Positions 56,202 to 64,000 of a DNA stretch of 64,000 nt are shown here, one piece after another. Numbering within the stretch: the first letter of the stretch is position 1; every line of letters begins with the position of its first letter. The notes below the pieces were generated by a model, which saw only the letters and a program-made list of their open reading frames with translations, was not told the DNA's origin and did no database searches. Source of the stretch: Chitinophaga filiformis (lineage in GTDB: Bacteria > Bacteroidota > Bacteroidia > Chitinophagales > Chitinophagaceae); NCBI RefSeq assembly GCF_900102545.1, contig NZ_FNBN01000002.1, forward strand, positions 780,264 through 844,263, read 5' to 3'. The translations under genes were made by a program, and so were the position numbers.

Positions 56202-56566
56202 AGAATTAGCAGCGTCATACATAGGCAGTTCTCTTTGACCTTTTGAGGGCTCTATACCGGGCGTCCTCCCCATTTAGCAATCATTATCCGGACTATATGT
56301 ACAATCCTGATAGTCCATTAACGCAAATTTAGAACCGATTTATATGAAATATCAAATCTTAACTTTTCTTTGCATAGCAGATGTTTACCCGATACAGTTA
56401 TCCTATTGAACATCAGTAGCAAGAATAAAAAGAGATGGAGTCTTACTATCGAAAAAATGAGTAAAGGATGTCGTAGTAAATACACAGACTGTACCGGAGG
56501 TATTTGCCGGTGAACAATTCTAAAGAGAATCTAAACAATAACATACAGGATAATGTGATCATCCAC
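56202..56566. other. Intergenic region upstream of the acyltransferase gene
   Basis: AT-rich, no coding potential seen. GGACTA and TAGTCC (about 56289-56315) form a small inverted repeat. Together with the repeat cluster that follows, the gene-free stretch covers 56202-56965. Confidence 0.4.
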
Positions 56567-56964
56567 GACAATAGGACTTCGCGTAGGAGTCCCGTTGTTT
56601 GTAACGGGTTGTAACCCCGTTGTTTGTAGCCTGTGGTCCCCCCGGAATTCGAATTGAATCATTCGCATTAAATCATCCGCGACAATAGGACTCCGTAGGA
56701 GTCCCGTTGTTTGTAATGGGTTGTAACCCCGTTGTTTGTATCCGGGTGCAACCCAGTTGTTTGTAGCCTGTGGTGCAACCCGGGAATTCGAATTGAATCA
56801 TTCGCATTAAATCATCCGCGACAATAGGACTCCCTAGGAGTCCCGTTGTTTGTAGCCCGGGGTTTTTAAACCCCGGGGACGGCGTGCAACCCGGGGACGG
56901 CGTGCAACCGCGGGTGGGGTAGCCGGATGCCCCGGGTGCGCCCCGGGATTAATCCCCCCCAAAC
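56567..56964. repeat. Cluster of three GGACTCC-inverted-repeat elements
   Basis: Three related units begin at about 56567, 56681 and 56820. Each has GACAATAGGACT..., a GGACTCC-N(2-4)-GGAGTCC-type inverted repeat, and CCCGTTGTTTGTA, followed by GC-rich tails of variable length with palindromic CCCGGGG/CCCCGGG runs. A 45-base spacer starting GAATTCGAATTGAATCATTC is itself repeated at 56645 and 56784. A fourth unit lies at 60389-60535. The family looks like a dispersed REP/MITE-type element that sits at gene ends. Confidence 0.8.
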
Positions 56965-56965
56965 A

Positions 56966-57385
56966 TCACGCATTAGGATGTTTACAATCCCGCCAGTAAT
57001 CCAATATCTGCTTCACCTGTCTCTCCACCTCACTCATTACATTCTTTTTGACAAAATAACCTTGCACGGTTAATTCATACACTTCCTCAACCACCTCTTT
57101 TGATTCGACAGTACTCAGGAAAACAAAAGGAATACTCTTTCTTCTCAGGAACTCGTCAGCATCTATCTGCCGTCTCAATTCGAGACCGGTCATCCGGGGA
57201 AGGTTGATATCAGACAGAATAATAAATGGTTGTTCACGCGTTACCTGTAAATAGCGAAGCAGGTCGTCCCCTCCTTCAAAGAACCTGATCTCATTTTTAA
57301 CACCCAGCGAAGCCATTATTGTCTCATAGATCTCCCGGTCGTCCTGATCATCTTCCAATATTAGAATGGGGCCTGTTTTAGCCAT
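56966..57385 (-). CDS. Single-domain response regulator (receiver only)
   Basis: 139 residues from MAKTGPILILEDDQDDREIY at 57385; an earlier ATG (57421) adds unlikely residues. Receiver features: acidic cluster EDDQDD, phosphoacceptor in PFIILSDINLPRMTGLELR (about residue 65), Thr/Ser in FLSTV and Lys in GYFVKKNVM. No output domain, so it works through protein contacts, as CheY/Rcp1-type regulators do in Bacteroidota. No histidine kinase gene is next to it. Confidence 0.93.
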   Translation of the reverse strand: MAKTGPILILEDDQDDREIYETIMASLGVKNEIRFFEGGDDLLRYLQVTREQPFIILSDINLPRMTGLELRRQIDADEFLRRKSIPFVFLSTVESKEVVEEVYELTVQGYFVKKNVMSEVERQVKQILDYWRDCKHPNA

Positions 57386-57533
57386 AAGAATAGGTTTATT
57401 GGTGAAACAAAATACCCGCATTAGTCATGCCAGTTTTGGCATCACTTCATTACACCAATTCACATATGGAAAGCGACATTTAGTGATCAGGCAAATATCC
57501 CGGCCAGGTTAACCATATCCATGGTATTGACAG

Positions 57534-59339
57534 CTATTTCACAGCAGCGCTGCCATTACTGCCTCCTCCAAGGTTCATGGTAGGTATTGGCAGTCTGAAA
57601 CCGATGAACACATAGTTCGCTCCCTGGAAAAGATTATACGCCCATCCTACCTGCAGATAATCCTTCAATGCAGACGCTACTACGCCAAGCCCCAGTTCCG
57701 GCACATCATCCTTATCAAAATCAGGTGAAGAAACATGCAGACCAAAGTTCAGGTCCAACAGATTATTAGGTAATGAGGAATTCCTTTTCCATTGCTGGCT
57801 CATACCAAAAATACCTTTGAACAGCACATTGTAATAAGGCGCCATCTGCACATCCTTTTCTATTTTGGTAGCAGTGAGCGGATGCGCAAAAATAACCCCT
57901 ACCGTGGCTTCCAGGTGAGGCAGAATGCGGTATAATGTCACGCTATGCGTTTCTTCCAACAGACTCTTTTTGGTGCTGGTATTGGTCACCACCATTTTGA
58001 TCACTACCCTGTCGCCCGCCTGGCGGAAACCGGCATATAAGAGATCGGTAGTTGCTTCAGATGGTATGTCTCCTAATGCCAGCGAATACACTTTATCAGA
58101 AAAACTCAAGGCCAGTCCCTCAAGACGTCTGCGTTCCTGACCAAAACGCAACAGGTCATCCGGTATCAGCAGGTTAGCCAGTTCTGTGACCTTACCACCA
58201 GCCATTGTTATCAGATTAGCACATTGCGTTCTTACTTCAGCAGTGGCAGCCGGAACATGCGACTGGAAAGCGGTGAGCAGTGCTTTCATTTCACTGAACT
58301 CACCATTGATGGTAGTGACATCGGTCTGCAGGCGTGATATAAAAGCAATGCCATCAGCAGGCAGTGTATTATTCGAAATCGCCTGATAATATTTCACCTT
58401 CTCTGTCAGCAGTGTTTTTATCTGGTCACCCTGCGCCAGTATCTTCTTTACATCAGTAACAATCTGCTGATCCTGTAAGGTAGCCAGCACCTTCTCCCCT
58501 TCTTTCTTAAAATCTTCAAAATCGGTCTTTAGTCTTTGCTCCAGGATGCCAGTGAACTGTCTTACATACTCACCGCGTAATATTTCATCCACATTCAGTT
58601 CCCGCTGCTGACTATTCTTCACCCATTTCTGAATATCTTCCAGCTGCGCTGCCTGTGCATCTGTAAGCGTAAACTTCCAGCGCTCCACTTCATAATATTC
58701 TCCCAGCGGATTCTCGTCAAGACCATTGAAGTGCAGGGGCGACGGCTGGTTATTGTGCATCAGCCATCCACCGATCTGGACGCGGACGTCATTGTAGACA
58801 GGGCTTTGAGACAATTGCGCATCAAGATCAGCGAGCCTTTTATTGAGCGCATATAAAAGGCCTTCCCAGGTCTTGCTGTCGTCACCAAAATATTCTTCAT
58901 GGCCATTAAAAAAGGCTTCGAAATAATCACGGGTTTGCTGATCACGGTCAAAGAGTGCGGCAATTTCGTTCGTAATAGCAGAAGTACGTTGTATGAACGT
59001 GTTCAGGCTGGCTTTATCCCCCCTGACATAGTTCTTAATCGCATCCTCCATTCCTTTCGACCATCCGTCTACTTTCTGCGTAGCATCGTAGAGGACATTG
59101 AGCAGGCTTACAGCATCAGCAGGTAAAGGACTACCCATACCGGAGGTATTTACTTTCCTGATAAAGGCCGCACGATCAAAGAGAACTGTCAGCCGGCTAT
59201 TGATGTCGGCATTCGCTTTATCATCGTATGGTTTATTATTCTGATCAATTTCCCTGACCTTAATGATGGATTGGGAAAAGACAGGACACACAGTACACAA
59301 CAGGAACAGGATAGCACATGGCAATATAAAGAGTCGCAT
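57534..59339 (-). CDS. Secreted/outer-membrane protein of unknown function
   Basis: About 601 residues with a signal peptide (RLFILPCAILFLLCTVCPVFSQ). Helical, charged middle region with long alpha helices, then a C-terminal strand-rich part that contains GVIFAHPLTATKI, DLNFGLHVSSPDF, GLGVVASALKDYLQVGWAYNLF and VFIGFRLPIP, suggesting outer-membrane beta strands. I do not recognise a family. An ATG at 59375 overlaps the upstream gene's TGA as ATGA and is an alternative start; I prefer 59339 because it gives a cleaner signal peptide. Co-transcribed with the 59372 gene. Confidence 0.7.
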   Translation of the reverse strand: MRLFILPCAILFLLCTVCPVFSQSIIKVREIDQNNKPYDDKANADINSRLTVLFDRAAFIRKVNTSGMGSPLPADAVSLLNVLYDATQKVDGWSKGMEDAIKNYVRGDKASLNTFIQRTSAITNEIAALFDRDQQTRDYFEAFFNGHEEYFGDDSKTWEGLLYALNKRLADLDAQLSQSPVYNDVRVQIGGWLMHNNQPSPLHFNGLDENPLGEYYEVERWKFTLTDAQAAQLEDIQKWVKNSQQRELNVDEILRGEYVRQFTGILEQRLKTDFEDFKKEGEKVLATLQDQQIVTDVKKILAQGDQIKTLLTEKVKYYQAISNNTLPADGIAFISRLQTDVTTINGEFSEMKALLTAFQSHVPAATAEVRTQCANLITMAGGKVTELANLLIPDDLLRFGQERRRLEGLALSFSDKVYSLALGDIPSEATTDLLYAGFRQAGDRVVIKMVVTNTSTKKSLLEETHSVTLYRILPHLEATVGVIFAHPLTATKIEKDVQMAPYYNVLFKGIFGMSQQWKRNSSLPNNLLDLNFGLHVSSPDFDKDDVPELGLGVVASALKDYLQVGWAYNLFQGANYVFIGFRLPIPTMNLGGGSNGSAAVK

Positions 59340-59371
59340 ATTATATTTCGCATTAAGGTAAAACGGGAGGA

Positions 59372-59785
59372 TCATCCATTGGCAAAAGCCAGCATCACAG
59401 CAGTATTCATACTGCCGCTGCCCTTCATAAAACGGGCTTTGGTAACGCCTTCAGAAATAATATTCCTGAACGGAGAAATAGAAAGGAGTACAAAATCGTT
59501 ATAATCCGCAAGCGTTACCCGCTCATGGATCTTCAGTGTTTTCAGCAATGGTAGAATAGTCATTGGGGCAGTTACCTTTACGAATACCACTATATCGAAC
59601 ATGCTGACCCCGTTCTTTCCTATACGTGAACGGATAAAATTAGCGGTATCCGTGGCTTCATCTGCTACGTCATCGTCCCCCAGTATCAGTAAAAGCAGCT
59701 GATCCGGCTGATCCAGCAGCTCCTGCAATACTTTTTGTGCCTCGGATCCTTCTGTTGGTAGTGCTACGAAGTTTTGCATTTGCAT
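59372..59785 (-). CDS. Small acidic protein of unknown function, coupled to the secreted protein
   Basis: 137 residues without signal peptide. Features: LLLLILGDDDVADEATDTANFIRSRIG and a strand-helix pattern FDIVVFVKVTAPMTILPLLKTLKIHERVTLADYNDFVLLSI. It may be an alpha/beta sandwich; no family recognised. Its stop overlaps an in-frame ATG of the following gene, which suggests a functional link to the secreted protein. Confidence 0.65.
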   Translation of the reverse strand: MQMQNFVALPTEGSEAQKVLQELLDQPDQLLLLILGDDDVADEATDTANFIRSRIGKNGVSMFDIVVFVKVTAPMTILPLLKTLKIHERVTLADYNDFVLLSISPFRNIISEGVTKARFMKGSGSMNTAVMLAFANG

Positions 59786-59888
59786 CTGTTATAAAGTGTC
59801 AGAAGTAGGCAGAAAAAATATGAAAGTACTCAATTATAACTGAATTCCAAGATTATAGCATAATTTTATTAATATATAAATACTACAC

Positions 59889-60392
59889 ATGGTTAAAGTA
59901 TACAGACAAGGAGCGAAGGGCGCATTGCTTGATGAATATGAAAAAGCGATCACTGAACTGCAAAACCTTATTGCAGATATTTCAGATAAAGACCTGGTCA
60001 CTATTATAGACACAGTAACTACTGATGAAAATTGCCGTTCAATACAGACCATACTATCGCATGTAGTCAGCTCTGCTTACAGCTATGCCATTTACATTAT
60101 GCATTATTACGGCTATCAGATGGTGCGGCCCGAGAAGACCTTTCATACTACCGTCAAAGACTATGTCAGAGATCTGACGGAAGCCTTTCAGTTTACAGAG
60201 ACGGTATTCAGGGATATCAAAGACAGCGAACTGGAACAATTAGAACAGGAAAAGAAAATTGCCGCCCGCTGGGGCCAGTCATACGACATAGAACAGATGA
60301 TGGAACATGCCATTGTACATATCCTCCGCCACCGGCGACAAATAGAACGATATCATTCTCCATCTATCCCAAACACCATTAACAAAACATAA
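59889..60392 (+). CDS. DinB/YfiT-like four-helix-bundle protein
   Basis: 167 residues. Helical throughout, with the metal-type histidines in TILSHVVSSAYSYAIYIMHYYG and MMEHAIVHILRHRRQIERY, the pattern of DinB superfamily proteins (putative thiol or metal-dependent enzymes). Substrate unknown. Monocistronic; its 3' end runs directly into a copy of the GGACTCC repeat. Confidence 0.82.
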   Translation: MVKVYRQGAKGALLDEYEKAITELQNLIADISDKDLVTIIDTVTTDENCRSIQTILSHVVSSAYSYAIYIMHYYGYQMVRPEKTFHTTVKDYVRDLTEAFQFTETVFRDIKDSELEQLEQEKKIAARWGQSYDIEQMMEHAIVHILRHRRQIERYHSPSIPNTINKT

Positions 60393-60535
60393 TAGGACTC
60401 CGCCAGGAGTCCCATTGTTTGTAGCCCGGGGTTTTTAAACCCGGGGGGCCCGGGGGATGGGTGCAACCCCGGAACCGGTACGGAGATGGGGTGTGGCCCC
60501 GGGATGTTTCCCCCCGGGCACACCCGTCGGATATT
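60389..60535. repeat. Fourth copy of the GGACTCC-inverted-repeat element
   Basis: AATAGGACTCCGCCAGGAGTCC, then CATTGTTTGTAGCCCGGGGTTTTTAAACCCGGGG and a GC-rich tail, matching the unit at 56820 over its first ~60 bases. It lies between the convergent stops of the DinB-like gene and the LamG-like gene, where it could act as a terminator. Overlaps the DinB stop codon. Confidence 0.78.
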
Positions 60536-60539
60536 TGCA

Positions 60540-61673
60540 TCAATATTCATCCAACCTCGCCACAATCCCCCATCCAAAAAAGCTATTCGCCACCCCGATC
60601 AGCAATTCATTATCCCCTTCCTTCAGCGGAACACTAAAAGAAGAATTCTCAATAGAACAACGCCCATCAGGGAACTTAGACAATGGCTGACCATACAGGT
60701 TCTTATCTACATATACATACTTTCCGTTGATGAACACCCATACTTCATCACTGAAGCCCAGGTTCAATTTGCGTGACTGCTCCTTCATCGTATGAATGTT
60801 AGCCTTCAGCCATACAATACGGCGCTCCCTGCTTGGGCCGAACTTCCTCGTCAGATCCACCAATCCTCTTCTCTCTGCCCAAATGCCTTCCCAGGCGGCA
60901 TCTTTACCAGGCATAAAACTATTACTGAAGTCAACATCCTTCGTGTCAACAGGCTGACTCACCTTCCACTCCCTGAGATAACGGGGATCATTGTCGGTAG
61001 GATCAGGACCTTCCAGTGGAGAAAGCCCTTCTGTCTGTCCGGGTTTGATCACCAGGTTAGAAAAGATAGCGCCCTTTCCTTCAAAGGAGATACTGCCATG
61101 TGTTGAATTACCTTCCAGGTGGGGAACTTTCAGTGCCGGGCGGGACATATCGTTGACATACACCCACATCTGTTTACCGGAGATCACCAGCTTGACATGA
61201 TTCCATTTTTCGCGCTGGAAACTGGCATTTCCCTGGTAATAAGGAAGCATATCCCACATGTTGACACTCGCGATGTAAGGCGCATACTGAATAGCGTCTA
61301 TCGCAGCATCATTACCGGCAACATAGGTGCGGAAGTAAAAGCACTCTCTTTCTTCAGGAGAAGCCTGTCTAAAGAAAATGGTGGCAAAGCCGTTTTCAAC
61401 AGGCTCCATATCATATTCAATGGTACCGTCTGTAAAATCAACATCCTTAAGTACTGCCGATCCTTTTCCTCCCAGGCCTTTCAACGCCGGAACGGAGCGC
61501 CAGGTGGTGAGCTCCGCTACAGTGGGAGCGATATCCCAGTTATCTGCTGTCATGGCTACAGTAATAGTAGCAGGTGTTGACATGGATTTGCCGGGACGTT
61601 TTCCGTCTTTCTGCTGTGCCATCAGGTGTATGGAAAACAGGAGCAGGCTAAGGAGGGTGAATGTCTTGTACAT
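60540..61673 (-). CDS. Secreted LamG/concanavalin-like protein (DUF1080-type folds)
   Basis: About 377 residues with signal peptide (FTLLSLLLFSIHLMAQ). Two beta-sandwich regions: the first with DGTIEYDMEPVENGFATIFFRQASPEERECFYFR and WNHVKLVISGKQMWVYVND, typical of concanavalin-A-like 3-keto-disaccharide hydrolase or lectin domains; the second ends NELLIGVANSFFGWGIVARLD. No catalytic residues can be assigned. Start ATG at 61673; the frame remains open to 61739. Divergent from a membrane protein with a related domain. Confidence 0.8.
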   Translation of the reverse strand: MYKTFTLLSLLLFSIHLMAQQKDGKRPGKSMSTPATITVAMTADNWDIAPTVAELTTWRSVPALKGLGGKGSAVLKDVDFTDGTIEYDMEPVENGFATIFFRQASPEERECFYFRTYVAGNDAAIDAIQYAPYIASVNMWDMLPYYQGNASFQREKWNHVKLVISGKQMWVYVNDMSRPALKVPHLEGNSTHGSISFEGKGAIFSNLVIKPGQTEGLSPLEGPDPTDNDPRYLREWKVSQPVDTKDVDFSNSFMPGKDAAWEGIWAERRGLVDLTRKFGPSRERRIVWLKANIHTMKEQSRKLNLGFSDEVWVFINGKYVYVDKNLYGQPLSKFPDGRCSIENSSFSVPLKEGDNELLIGVANSFFGWGIVARLDEY

Positions 61674-61798
61674 GGTCTGTTGTTTTAAGTTTTCAAATGA
61701 TAATGGGGCAAAACTGAATAATAAGTAACTTGATGGCAATTCAGCGGGAGTTCAAGTTGGTGCAAGTCTGTGCAGAAAGCTAACAAACTCATTATCAA

Positions 61799-63247
61799 AT
61801 GGAAAACAATTTAGAAACAGATTACATACAGCGATGCCTGAAGCTGGCGGAAATACGGTTTGACCGGGGAACGAACAGCGAGTGGAGCAGCTACGATTTT
61901 GAAAAACTGAGTGAAGCCATCCATGAGGCAACTGGTGTTGTACTAAGCGTTACAACATTAAAACGGCTTTGGGGGAAATTATCCTACACCAATACCCCTG
62001 CCATCACCACTTTAAATACATTGGCGCAATATGCAGGGTACGAGGACTGGGGCAATTTCAGGCGCAAAATATCTGCCGGGAATAACAGCCTTGTTACACA
62101 ACCTTCCGCCGCAGATCAGACCACCGGTGTGACTAATATCACCAGCATAAACAATGACAATGGTAAGGCGATCGGGGAACAATTACTGACTACCTCACAG
62201 TCAGCCGCCACCTTAACCAGTGAGGCAGGCGGCATTGCCCTTACAGGCAAACCCGAAGAAGTTTCCGGTAGCGGTGCTGCATCTGCAAAAGGCAAGGTAA
62301 GCCGCTCCCGCAAATGGCCGTATTGGGTACTAGGTCTCTTATCATTAGCCATCATACTCTATGTAACGCTGTTATCCAACGGGCGCTCGAAGCAGGCCTC
62401 CATGGACCCTGCAGCATATCAGTTCAGTAGCAATAAAACCGTCCTGGCAGGCGTACCCAATTCTGTGATCTTTAAATACGATGCCAGGGCTGCCGGTGAT
62501 GACACGGTATTTATCTCGCAGTCATGGGATATCAGCCGGAAATTTGCTGTCCCGAAAGATAAACGGGAGTACTCCTCCATCTACTATCATCCGGGTTATT
62601 TCCGGGCAAAACTGATCGTAGGCAAACAGATCGTGAAAGAACATGACCTCATGATCAGCTCCAACGGCTGGCTGGCAGCAATAGAACAGGATGATGTACC
62701 GGTATATTTCAAGCAGAAAGAATTCCTGAAGGGACACAACGTAGAAGTCGATAAGGCTACCATGGAAGCCTATAACATCTCCTTACAACCCACAGTTCCC
62801 AGTCTGCGCTTCTATAACGTACAGGACATGGGCAACCTGCGTACAGACAATTTCAGCTTTGAAACAACCATAAAGAGCAATTTTAACCAGGGTTCCGCTG
62901 CCTGTCAGCGGGTACAGATATTGATCCTCTGCAAGAATGACGTATTTATTATTCCCATATGTGCGAAAGGTTGCGTAGGGGACCTCAACCTCTATGCCGG
63001 CGGAAAATTCATGGAAAGCAAAAATACCGACCTCTCAAAGTTTGGCCGGGATATGAACCAATGGGTACCATTAAAAGTGGAAGCGAAAGACAAACATATC
63101 CGGATACTCGTAGACGGTGAGGAAGCGACTGCATTCACCGGGGAATACGAACCTTCGGATATCGTAGGCGTACAATACCGCTTTGACGGTCCGGGAGCAG
63201 TGAAAGATACCCGTTTTACAAAAGGAGATAAAGTGATCGCTTTATAA
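61799..63247 (+). CDS. Membrane-tethered HTH protein with extracytoplasmic LamG-like domain
   Basis: 482 residues. N-terminal 95 residues: YDFEKLSEAIHEATGVVLSVTTLKRLWGKL and TLNTLAQYAGYEDWGNFRRK, a helical domain seen in many Bacteroidota proteins, probably DNA-binding. After a Ser/Thr/Gly-rich linker a single membrane helix (KWPYWVLGLLSLAIILYVTLL, about 178-198), then an outer domain with SLRFYNVQDMGNLRTDNFSFETTIKSN and WVPLKVEAKDKHIRILVDGEEATAF, a LamG-like sandwich. It may be a one-component transmembrane regulator that senses a ligand outside. Regulatory role is inference. Confidence 0.78.
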   Translation: MENNLETDYIQRCLKLAEIRFDRGTNSEWSSYDFEKLSEAIHEATGVVLSVTTLKRLWGKLSYTNTPAITTLNTLAQYAGYEDWGNFRRKISAGNNSLVTQPSAADQTTGVTNITSINNDNGKAIGEQLLTTSQSAATLTSEAGGIALTGKPEEVSGSGAASAKGKVSRSRKWPYWVLGLLSLAIILYVTLLSNGRSKQASMDPAAYQFSSNKTVLAGVPNSVIFKYDARAAGDDTVFISQSWDISRKFAVPKDKREYSSIYYHPGYFRAKLIVGKQIVKEHDLMISSNGWLAAIEQDDVPVYFKQKEFLKGHNVEVDKATMEAYNISLQPTVPSLRFYNVQDMGNLRTDNFSFETTIKSNFNQGSAACQRVQILILCKNDVFIIPICAKGCVGDLNLYAGGKFMESKNTDLSKFGRDMNQWVPLKVEAKDKHIRILVDGEEATAFTGEYEPSDIVGVQYRFDGPGAVKDTRFTKGDKVIAL

Positions 63248-63296
63248 TTTCCGGAACACTTTATGCTGTCTGTTACCGGGGGTATCCTTTAGTACA

Positions 63297-63333
63297 CCGC
63301 TGAAAGGTGCTCTCAGCGGATTACATTATTTTT
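63297..63333 (+). terminator. Terminator after the membrane HTH gene
   Basis: CCGCTGA (63297-63303) pairs with TCAGCGG (63313-63319); ATTACATTATTTTT follows. It lies 50 bases after the stop at 63247. Confidence 0.65.
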
Positions 63334-63426
63334 AGCCTTTCAGCCCGCCTGTGCGGACTGCCTGTTTGTAAACCCGGTAACAATCCGGGTATACCTCATA
63401 CATTCACATTTAAACCCTTTCACGCT

Positions 63427-63870
63427 ATGTTGACTACCGATGAGATTATCCACGCGCTTTCTTCCTTCGAGCCCAATGGGCGCTCCGACGATGAGAACAT
63501 CTCATATTTCTACGACCTGATGGAGGATCTGAAACATCATCCCGACAGGGAAAAAGCCATAGAACCTATCTTCCGGCTCATTGAAAAATATCCTCATCTC
63601 GATTATGGATCTCCGGGACCGTTAGCGCATACACTGGAATCCTTCCATGATATTTACCATGACTACCTGTTTGCATCACTGGACAGGATCCCCACACCCT
63701 TGACGGTTTGGATGCTGAACCGGCTTACGAATGCAGATCAGCGTTATCTTGAGCACAAGGCGTTGACCGAAAAGATGCATGCCTTATTAAAACATCCTTT
63801 ACTGGATGAAGAAACCAAAGGGGCTATCGAAGACTTTGTAGATTTCCAGGATCATCCCGGCGAGGAATAA
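63427..63870 (+). CDS. Small acidic cytoplasmic protein, possibly immunity-like
   Basis: 147 residues from MLTTDEIIHALSSFEPNGRS. Acidic and helical; conserved-looking core IFRLIEKYPHLDYGSPGPLAHTLESF, then RIPTPLTVWMLNRL. The Y-G-S-P-G-P-L-x-H-x-L-E stretch resembles small immunity proteins of polymorphic toxin systems, but no toxin gene is visible here. Treat the function as unknown. Confidence 0.72.
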   Translation: MLTTDEIIHALSSFEPNGRSDDENISYFYDLMEDLKHHPDREKAIEPIFRLIEKYPHLDYGSPGPLAHTLESFHDIYHDYLFASLDRIPTPLTVWMLNRLTNADQRYLEHKALTEKMHALLKHPLLDEETKGAIEDFVDFQDHPGEE

Positions 63871-63920
63871 ATACGGAAACTGATCAGAAGATAAATTCAC
63901 TATATCCCTCTTTTTCTGTT

Positions 63921-64000
63921 ATGATGCCCATCACTAAAACACCAAGAAAGTGGAGGACAATCATTTCCCATTGCATTCTCGTATTGCAGATAGGATTTCT
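63921..64000 (+). CDS. Start of a gene cut by the right edge
   Basis: Twenty-six codons opening MMPITKTPRKWRTIISHCIL then VLQIGF, a basic stretch followed by a hydrophobic run like an N-terminal membrane helix or signal peptide. Only the first 80 bases are in the window; product cannot be named. Confidence 0.35.
   Translation, partial: MMPITKTPRKWRTIISHCILVLQIGF

Noticed and set aside
56567..56964. CRISPR array
   Set aside because: Repeat units are of unequal length with internal inverted repeats and no unique spacers of constant size; only three units and no cas genes nearby.

Overview
The window looks like chromosome from a Bacteroidota bacterium, most likely Chitinophagaceae (Chitinophaga-like). 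The signs are a TonB-dependent receptor with a carboxypeptidase-regulatory N-terminus and an OMP_b-brl_3-type barrel, many DUF4142/DUF6544/YgaP-like proteins typical of the phylum, lack of Shine-Dalgarno sequences, and a few TAnnTTTG boxes of the Bacteroidota sigma-A type. Species is inference. No tRNA, rRNA, CRISPR array or intact insertion sequence was found.

Region 1 (1-15357, minus strand) is a Wzx/Wzy-type exopolysaccharide or capsule operon. Read in transcription order it holds a CapD/WbpM-like dehydratase, Wza-like export lipoprotein, Wzc-like tyrosine autokinase with a glycine-tyrosine tail, nucleotide-sugar dehydrogenase, UDP-GlcNAc 2-epimerase, flippase, polysaccharide pyruvyl transferase, glycosyltransferase, hexapeptide acetyltransferase, Wzy-like polymerase and two more glycosyltransferases, the last cut by the window edge. 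Several joints are ATGA overlaps, so they are translationally coupled. The predicted product is a pyruvylated, O-acetylated polymer containing a HexNAc-uronic acid. An 830-base leader with an 18-base inverted repeat precedes it.

Region 2 (15358-24196) is mixed: a zinc-ribbon-like small protein, a GntR/LacI-type regulator surrounded by three fragments of one small protein family and by 11-bp and 30-bp tandem repeats, an ArsR-SRPBCC-DoxX operon, a truncated superoxide dismutase lacking two metal ligands, an orphan phage-tailspike-like beta-helix protein, and a DUF4142 lipoprotein.

Region 3 (about 24.3-43.8 kb) is a stress island: erythromycin-esterase-like protein, dodecin, AraC regulator with an oxidoreductase, YdcF-like protein, four universal stress proteins, L,D-transpeptidase, a lipoprotein, a PolX-type polymerase whose PHP nuclease site is destroyed, a YgaP-like membrane protein, a PPOX flavoprotein, a zinc alcohol dehydrogenase, a DUF6544 protein and a P-type ATPase. 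The set recalls the mycobacterial DosR dormancy regulon. Part of it arose by a segmental duplication (28993-30181 versus 31817-34055). TGAY-N4-RTCA palindromes lie in several of the promoter regions.

Region 4 (43.8-56.2 kb) has an LTA-synthase-like sulfatase-fold membrane enzyme, an OmpR-type two-component system, a TonB-dependent receptor, SbcD-SbcC and an LpxL-like acyltransferase. Region 5 (56.3-64 kb) has a cluster of GGACTCC-inverted-repeat elements, a single-domain response regulator, two coupled genes of unknown function, a DinB-like protein, a secreted LamG-like protein divergent from a membrane-tethered HTH/LamG-like protein, an acidic small protein and the start of another gene.
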